Source: Peptococcaceae bacterium UBA7185 (GTDB taxonomy: Bacteria; Bacillota; Peptococcia; Peptococcales; Peptococcaceae). Taken from it: DNA of 38,766 bases. Made by a program: the position numbers and the translations under genes. The DNA lies in NCBI GenBank assembly GCA_002491065.1, contig DKVF01000054.1, positions 1 to 38,766 on the forward strand, read 5' to 3'. Numbering within the stretch: the stretch's first letter is position 1; every line of letters starts with the position of its first letter. The notes below the pieces were generated by a model that saw nothing but the letters and a program-made list of their open reading frames with translations, did not search any database and was not told the origin of the DNA. Positions 33,966-38,766 of this stretch are shown here, in pieces.

Positions 33966-35111
33966 TTATTCTTCTTTATTCTCTATATCGAACTCAAAAT
34001 TGCGCATAGAGTTGGGCGTTTGCATGGAGCTATTCAAGTCCCGCATATATTTGAATAAATTTGCTCTGCGGGATCCCCGGCTGTTTACCACCGATGGATG
34101 AACAGCTTTGCCTGCTTCTTCCTTGTTGCGTACAGGACAAACTTCATCACAGGAAGATACGCTGTCTTCATCTGGTACGTTCTCCTCTGTTTCTTTTTGC
34201 TGCTCCTTTTCTCTATTGCAGCGCTGCAGCTCCTGTATCAATTGCTGCAGCACCATGGCCATCTGATTATTCAGCTGCTCTGCTGCCAAACTCTTCTCTT
34301 TTGAAGCGCCCTCTTGCTTCGTTTGTACAGTATCATGCTCCACTCCAGCAGTACACAATACACCGTCTCCGCAAAACAAGATGTGACGGCCATCCAGTAT
34401 CTGTACGGTAATCTCTTGATAAAAAGGCTCTATGCAATCCAACTCCTGTAACCCTGCGGGGACATCCCATACCGCTTGCCAGGGACGTTGCTGCTGATAA
34501 GCAAATACCTTTTCCCCTGGCTGCTCTCTGTTGGCATATACCAAGGTCAAGTCATATTGGCCGCAAGCCTGCAACTGATTTTCTGCGATATGAAATTCCT
34601 CCACCTTGGCTGCAGCCGTGGTAGCCAGTACTTCTTCGCAATCCGGCCAAGGAAAGGGAAACTCCAATTGCTCTCGCATCTTAAAAGAACCAATCATCAC
34701 CTGGCCGCGCTGCAATTCCTGCTGCCGACTGATTTGCAGTACAATCTCCAAAAGCAAACAAGTATCAGCAATTTGACCATGACTATACAATAAACGGGCA
34801 GCAGTATGTTCCACTAAAGGTTTAGGCAATTGCCCCTGCAGTGGAATTTCCGCCTTAAAAGCTCTCCGTTTCCCATTCGCGCTGAGATAACCAATCTGCA
34901 ACACTATACTTCCATGAAACTGCAAAGAATCACACGCAGCGGAACCGCTTTGCCAATCTGCTAAAATAATTTCCTGTAACGTTTCCACCTCTTGCTCCGG
35001 GATCTGCAGCATTGTTTTGCACACGAACGTGTATGCCCGCTGATCCGTCAGGAGTGCCACATCATTCCAAAGACAGGACAGATTTTCACTCTGCACCCCA
35101 AACACCTCCAT
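33966..35111 (-). CDS. Unknown protein, possibly SPOCS (DUF3794)-like
   Basis: A 381-residue soluble protein with no signal peptide or membrane helix. The first part (about 10-110) is beta-rich and contains an alternating pattern ending in AFKAEIPLQGQLPKP that recalls SPOCS (DUF3794) domains of sporulation proteins; a second similar stretch may lie at about 160-260. The last 120 residues are hydrophilic, with an Asn/Gln/Glu-rich helix and a basic segment (SRGSRRANLFKYMRDLN). The family call is a guess from pattern and from the SpoIIE-like gene 52 bases upstream on the same strand. ATG 35111 has a weak site; GTG 35096 has GGAGG nine bases before it and may be the real start. Confidence 0.8.
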   Translation of the reverse strand: MEVFGVQSENLSCLWNDVALLTDQRAYTFVCKTMLQIPEQEVETLQEIILADWQSGSAACDSLQFHGSIVLQIGYLSANGKRRAFKAEIPLQGQLPKPLVEHTAARLLYSHGQIADTCLLLEIVLQISRQQELQRGQVMIGSFKMREQLEFPFPWPDCEEVLATTAAAKVEEFHIAENQLQACGQYDLTLVYANREQPGEKVFAYQQQRPWQAVWDVPAGLQELDCIEPFYQEITVQILDGRHILFCGDGVLCTAGVEHDTVQTKQEGASKEKSLAAEQLNNQMAMVLQQLIQELQRCNREKEQQKETEENVPDEDSVSSCDEVCPVRNKEEAGKAVHPSVVNSRGSRRANLFKYMRDLNSSMQTPNSMRNFEFDIENKEE

Positions 35112-35163
35112 TGTCCATTTCTTTATGTATATGAAGGTGTGCGTATTTTATGCCCAAGATTTT

Positions 35164-36297
35164 TTACAATAAGCAGCTGACAACCACGGTCATGTCATCC
35201 CCGTGTGGATTCTCATCGGGATATAATGCTTTATTTCGTTTCTGCTGGCTGCGCCGGCGGCTAGTGGCAATGGCCAATAAATATTCGGCCGCCAGCTGGG
35301 GATTGGTCGTAGGGAGACAGCTGATAATTTTTTCCCACTGAAAACCTTCATCATGCAATTCATAGAGCCCGTCGCTCATCATAACCAATAAATCACCCGC
35401 CGCAATCTCGTGCTCCAGCTGCGTCGCCTCCACCCGCGGCAAGATTCCTACTGGAAGGGAATCACCCTGGTAGGCTGTCACCTGTTTTCTGTTTTTTACA
35501 AAAGACGGCGCGGCACCATATTTATACAACTCTATCTTATTACTATTTAAGTTCCACAGGGCGATGTCCATGGTGCTGAACCGCACGCCGCCATATTGAA
35601 AAGACAGCACAGTGTTGACAATATTCAAGGACAAACGCATACTCAAGCCGCCGGAGAGCAGCGTCTGCAGAAGCTGCACCGCCAGTTTGCTCTGCTGCAT
35701 CGCCAGCTCTCCGCTGCCCATCCCGTCGCATAGGACTTGTACCATGCGTCCATCCTGCAAATCCTGAGCGCCCCAGCTGTCTCCCGAAACCAATTCCTTT
35801 TTGCTGGACGCATATCCCACCAATAGTCGTTGAGGATGAGAATCTTCATTATTACTTTGCCGCATGAGCTGCATCTGTTCCCCTAATTGAATCAATTCCT
35901 GGGCAATATTTTCTCTATTTTCCTCTAGCTGGCAGTAACGACTTCTCTGCTGCTGATAACTTTCAATCTGATTGAATAGCGCCACCTCCAAAGCTCCGGT
36001 GCGATGACAGCGTCCTTGAAATTTGGTAGAAAATACTGTTTCCCCACCTAACCCTTGAGCTTCCAATACATTGCATGCCGCCGTCAAGGCATCCAACGTA
36101 TATCCCTGTTCTTCTTCCCAGCACCATGTCTTTTTATGGCAGAAGGCACACACCTGCTGATATACCTTGCTGTACAATTGCTGCGCCATCTCTTCCTCTG
36201 GCTGGGGTTGCTCCAATTCTAATTGCCGCACTGCATTTCCCAATTCTATAAAACTGCCGCCCAGCTGCATTAATCTTGCCATTTCCTTTTTTCTCAC
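35164..36297 (-). CDS. Soluble SpoIIE-like PP2C phosphatase
   Basis: SpoIIE dephosphorylates an anti-sigma factor antagonist to activate the first forespore sigma factor. This protein has the C-terminal PP2C core: LVSGDSW, VLCDGMGSGELA (metal Asp near 190), MMSDGLYEL and the terminal GDDMTVVV. Before it is a SpoIIE-like central part with CAFCHKKTWCW and a Cys-His pair (GRCHRTG) followed by coiled coil. The usual 10-helix membrane domain (about 300 residues) is missing. I start it at GTG 36297, which has GGAGG (36305-36309) seven bases upstream; longer frames reach 36450 but lack a ribosome-binding site. It is 377 residues, followed by the SPOCS-like gene. It could be a different PP2C regulator. 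Confidence 0.88.
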   Translation of the reverse strand: MRKKEMARLMQLGGSFIELGNAVRQLELEQPQPEEEMAQQLYSKVYQQVCAFCHKKTWCWEEEQGYTLDALTAACNVLEAQGLGGETVFSTKFQGRCHRTGALEVALFNQIESYQQQRSRYCQLEENRENIAQELIQLGEQMQLMRQSNNEDSHPQRLLVGYASSKKELVSGDSWGAQDLQDGRMVQVLCDGMGSGELAMQQSKLAVQLLQTLLSGGLSMRLSLNIVNTVLSFQYGGVRFSTMDIALWNLNSNKIELYKYGAAPSFVKNRKQVTAYQGDSLPVGILPRVEATQLEHEIAAGDLLVMMSDGLYELHDEGFQWEKIISCLPTTNPQLAAEYLLAIATSRRRSQQKRNKALYPDENPHGDDMTVVVSCLL

Positions 36298-36425
36298 TAT
36301 GATTCCTCCATCTGCAAAATCCATATATTCCCATAATACTCCATCACAGCTGTAAAAAATGTCGGATTCACAGAGCAAAAAAAATTTTTTTTGCAAATAA
36401 CGCCTCTGCCGAAAGTATTTTTTAT

Positions 36426-36481
36426 AAAACAAAAGGTCACGGCTATACATATGCGTCAGTATAGCTGTGACCTTTTGTTTT
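36426..36481 (-). terminator. Long 23-bp hairpin flush with the small gene's stop codon
   Basis: Arms 36426-36448 and 36459-36481 (AAAACAAAAGGTCACG... with its complement) pair over 23 bp with a single G-U pair and a 10-base loop, giving T runs at both ends. The stop codon of the gene at 36480 lies in the arm. It probably ends that transcript and insulates the SpoIIE-like gene. Confidence 0.75.
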
Positions 36482-36791
36482 ACATTTGCGACTGGAAAAT
36501 TTTTTCCGCTTCTGCATAAACCACGTGATCAACCAACGTATTGTCATACAGATTGGCAGGATTCATCTGATACCATCGCGGCATATTGGTGCAGGCTAGG
36601 GTCTCCGTGAGTGAAACGCCATAATAAAACCAAGGACTTTCTTCCGTTTCTCGCCAGGAAACCATCCCGAGAATATATAAGGAATTTCCCATATAGTATT
36701 CAGCAGAGCTGCGGCGCACCGACCAAATAGGCTGTTGTTTCAGCATCTCCAAATCCATATTGAAAATCGTTCTGTCTGCTGTAATCTCCAT
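36480..36791 (-). CDS. Small protein of unknown function
   Basis: A 103-residue protein with many aromatic residues (IWSVRRSSAEYYMGNSLYIL, SPWFYYGVSL, MPRWYQMNPANLYDN). No membrane helix, signal or metal motif. I place the start at ATG 36791, which has GGGAG five bases upstream; an in-frame ATG ten codons earlier has no ribosome-binding site. It stands alone between two terminators, with a candidate extended -10 upstream. I do not recognise a family. Confidence 0.75.
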   Translation of the reverse strand: MEITADRTIFNMDLEMLKQQPIWSVRRSSAEYYMGNSLYILGMVSWRETEESPWFYYGVSLTETLACTNMPRWYQMNPANLYDNTLVDHVVYAEAEKIFQSQM

Positions 36792-36828
36792 TAAACTCCC
36801 TCTTCTCCATTCTATATTCAAGTACTAT

Positions 36829-36834
36829 ATTATA
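36829..36834 (-). promoter_or_regulatory. Extended -10 for the small unknown gene
   Basis: The minus strand reads TGTGCTATAAT: a perfect -10 with the TGN extension, about 40 bases before ATG 36791. The expected -35 position has no good match. Confidence 0.5.
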
Positions 36835-36893
36835 GCACATTTTTTCTATTCCTTATAGTCCTAAAATACACAGGAAGTATAACTTTACTATAG

Positions 36894-36926
36894 AAAAAAA
36901 TGGCTCCGCCATAACACAATTATGGC
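36894..36926 (-). terminator. Two overlapping hairpins, one terminator-like
   Basis: On the minus strand GCCATAA (36926-36920) pairs with TTATGGC (36914-36908). The second arm can instead pair as ATGGC (36912-36908) with GCCAT (36904-36900), followed by six T. The two cannot form together. It lies downstream of the amidohydrolase terminator and may be a backup terminator. Confidence 0.4.
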
Positions 36927-36950
36927 AATCTCTGAGAATACCTGCGACAT

Positions 36951-36995
36951 AAAAACAGAGATGCAGCAGGAAGGGGTTTCTACTACATCTCTGTT
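36951..36995 (-). terminator. Terminator of the amidohydrolase gene
   Basis: AACAGAGATG (36954-36963) with CATCTCTGTT (36986-36995), followed on the minus strand by TTTTTATG. It begins 42 bases past the amidohydrolase stop. Confidence 0.85.
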
Positions 36996-37037
36996 ACCAA
37001 TTGACGGACAAGAATTTTCATTGCCCATCTTCTTCAT

Positions 37038-38663
37038 TTATTTCGCCTGATAAATGGTCTCGCCGTCTTTAATGGTTTCTAATACTTGAATATCACGGAT
37101 ATCCATTTTATCTACTTTTAATGGATTCCGATCCAGGATAACCAGATCAGCCCGTTTTCCTGCTTTGATAGAACCCTTCGTGTCTTCCTCAAAATATGCG
37201 TAGGCAGAATTGATGGTGATTCCCTTTAATGCATCATAAACGCCAACACATTGTTCCGGCCCGATGTTCACACCGCCGCGGGTGATTCGGTTTACCGCAG
37301 CCCACACACTGTGCAACAATTTGGGACGTACAATAGGCGTATCCGTGTGGAAATTATAAATCAATCCTCTGTCCAGTGCAGACTTCACCGGGCTGACTCT
37401 GCGTCCCCGTTCATCTCCGAAATTTTTCAAATGCACGTCGCCCCAATACCAGGTATGCGCCACAAAAATAGATGGAATCATTTGCAGTGCTGCCATTCGA
37501 TCCAACTGATCATCCCGCACTGTCTGACAGTGAATCATAACCGGACGCAAATTATTTTTGTTTGGATTATCCGATGCTGCCAGTTCCTTTTCATAAATGT
37601 CCAACAGCTGCTGAGAAGCCGCATCGCCGTTACAATGGGTTAACAATTGCTGATTGTCCACCAAAGCACGTTTAATGCAAGCGTGTACCTGTTCATCCTG
37701 CAGCCACGGATATCCGCAATAATCGCCGGAATCCTCATAAGGTTTGCTCATCCATGCAGATTTGCCCTGAGGTGAGCCGTCCAGCAAAATTTTATAGCCG
37801 CCGATTTTCACATGATCTTGGTAAACACCTACAATATCCTGATTTTCTGCCATCACCCCATCCAAACCCTCAGGCGTCATCGTCTTCAATGGGCTGGGAT
37901 AGGTCACAATATCCAACTTCAGCTTTCCTGCTTTTCCGGCACGACGCATCATGGCCAATCCTGCTCCAGAGGTTCCTCCGTCTTGCACAGTAGTAATCCC
38001 GTTGGCTGCATAGACATCCTGCACTTTCACCAAAAGGTCTTCTCCATCTTCTTCTCCGCTCAATACACTTCTGTCACCTAAGGACAGCAATGCATTTTCT
38101 TCCAAATATCCCGTCGGTTCTTTTGTCCCAGGATAGCGGGCAATGACACCGCCTTCTATTTCCGGTGTTTCTTCATTGACATTGGCCATTTTCAGCATCA
38201 AGGAATTGGCCACGCCCATATGCCCAGAGGCATGGGAAATCAAAATGGGATGCACATCAGATGCCTGGTCCAGCACTTTTTTGTCCGGATGGATTCCCTC
38301 TGCCAAATAGTTATGGTCATACAAACACCCCATTACCGCTTTCCCAGCAGGAATATGATGGTCTGCAATAAATTTTTTCAGAATGGACACGATATCGTCA
38401 AAATTTTCCGCATCCTCCAGTATCGCTCTGGTATTATACTGCGGTCCTGCCATTGTAACATGTCCGTGTCCATCTATAAAAGAAGGCATCAAAGTTTTTC
38501 CCTCTAAATCACGCAATTGGCAGTCAACGCTCTTCTGCGCTGCAACTACGTCGTACGAACCTACCGCTTTGATCTTTCCGTCAGCCACCAGAACAGCCTC
38601 GGCATAATCCTGTTCCCCTTCCATAGTGATTATGTCGCCGTTGAAATACAGTGTTTCCATCAT
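37038..38663 (-). CDS. YtcJ-like metal-dependent amidohydrolase
   Basis: A TIM-barrel amidohydrolase of the YtcJ/'amidohydrolase 3' group, predicted to cleave an amide or related bond in an unknown substrate. Metal motifs: PSFIDGHGH (His-x-His, about 60-68), HPILISHASGHMG, KIGGYKILLDGSPQG (lysine region), LLTHCNGD and MIHCQTV, then FHTDTP with the catalytic Asp. The C-terminal IKAGKRADLVILDRNPL is the usual composite beta-sandwich strand. No signal peptide is seen, so it is cytoplasmic. I choose ATG 38663 (GGAG six bases upstream); ATG 38660 is equally possible. It has a candidate extended -10 TGCTATAAT (core 38726-38731) and its own terminator, so it is monocistronic. Confidence 0.93.
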   Translation of the reverse strand: MMETLYFNGDIITMEGEQDYAEAVLVADGKIKAVGSYDVVAAQKSVDCQLRDLEGKTLMPSFIDGHGHVTMAGPQYNTRAILEDAENFDDIVSILKKFIADHHIPAGKAVMGCLYDHNYLAEGIHPDKKVLDQASDVHPILISHASGHMGVANSLMLKMANVNEETPEIEGGVIARYPGTKEPTGYLEENALLSLGDRSVLSGEEDGEDLLVKVQDVYAANGITTVQDGGTSGAGLAMMRRAGKAGKLKLDIVTYPSPLKTMTPEGLDGVMAENQDIVGVYQDHVKIGGYKILLDGSPQGKSAWMSKPYEDSGDYCGYPWLQDEQVHACIKRALVDNQQLLTHCNGDAASQQLLDIYEKELAASDNPNKNNLRPVMIHCQTVRDDQLDRMAALQMIPSIFVAHTWYWGDVHLKNFGDERGRRVSPVKSALDRGLIYNFHTDTPIVRPKLLHSVWAAVNRITRGGVNIGPEQCVGVYDALKGITINSAYAYFEEDTKGSIKAGKRADLVILDRNPLKVDKMDIRDIQVLETIKDGETIYQAK

Positions 38664-38748
38664 CACTCACTCCGTTTCCATTAAAATTTATAAAATTATT
38701 TATATTCTATCCTTACTATATCTTGATTATAGCATCTAAAATCAATAA

Positions 38749-38766
38749 CTAAAAATATATTTTTAG
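38749..38766. repeat. Perfect 18-bp A+T palindrome at the window edge
   Basis: CTAAAAATATATTTTTAG reads the same on both strands. It lies just upstream of the amidohydrolase -10 element (38726-38731) at the expected place of an operator, but the window ends here, so its context is unknown. Confidence 0.4.

Noticed and set aside
1..38766. tRNA, rRNA, CRISPR arrays, insertion sequences and prophage genes
   Set aside because: Looked for across the window by eye and none was found; no clustered direct repeats, transposase or integrase motifs were seen.

Overview
This 38.8-kb window is a chromosomal stretch from a Gram-positive-type (Firmicutes/Bacillota) bacterium, probably an anaerobe of the Clostridia or Negativicutes. 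The evidence is gene content: a YqzL-like protein beside recO, a small alarmone synthetase, RqcH, RecA-RecX, an RNase J / TepA / YlzJ cluster ordered as in Bacillus and Clostridia, a SAM-I riboswitch over metNIQ, and a SpoIIE-type phosphatase suggesting spore-forming ancestry. Sigma-A-like promoters and intrinsic terminators are clear. No rRNA, tRNA, CRISPR array, phage or insertion sequence was seen. Most genes are on the minus strand.

Layout. 0.1-2.0 kb (minus): small alarmone synthetase, YqzL-like small protein, recO. 2.1-3.9 kb (plus): rqcH, divergent from the alarmone gene across a 25-bp palindrome. 3.9-8.8 kb: an A+T-richer accessory block with a LysR regulator (plus) convergent to a phosphodiesterase/phosphatase plus SLC13-type transporter operon (minus). 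9.0-17.3 kb (minus): a very large double-DUF445 membrane protein, sbcD, sbcC, then decayed gene remnants. 17.3-22.9 kb (minus): hflX, a YnbB-type PLP enzyme and ddl, then recA-recX with their own promoter. 22.9-26.8 kb (minus): YkuE-like metallophosphoesterase, RNase J, TepA, YlzJ. 27.1-30.7 kb (minus): DtxR/MntR-like regulator coupled to an unknown protein, then leuS. 31.0-33.9 kb (plus): promoter, SAM-I riboswitch, terminator and metN-metI-metQ. 34.0-38.7 kb (minus): YtcJ-like amidohydrolase, a small unknown protein, a SpoIIE-like phosphatase without its membrane domain, and an unknown possibly SPOCS-like protein.

Together the window is mainly housekeeping (DNA repair, translation and ribosome rescue, RNA decay, cell wall, methionine uptake), with two accessory islands: the LysR/phosphodiesterase/transporter block and the 34-38.7 kb block. 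The most unusual points are an RNase J gene whose family-matching start seems to be ATT behind a strong ribosome-binding site, the tandem DUF445 protein with sbcDC, a soluble SpoIIE-like phosphatase next to an unknown partner, and a catabolic-looking phosphodiesterase/transporter pair. I saw no clearly new defence or mobile system. All family names come from reading motifs, not from database searches.
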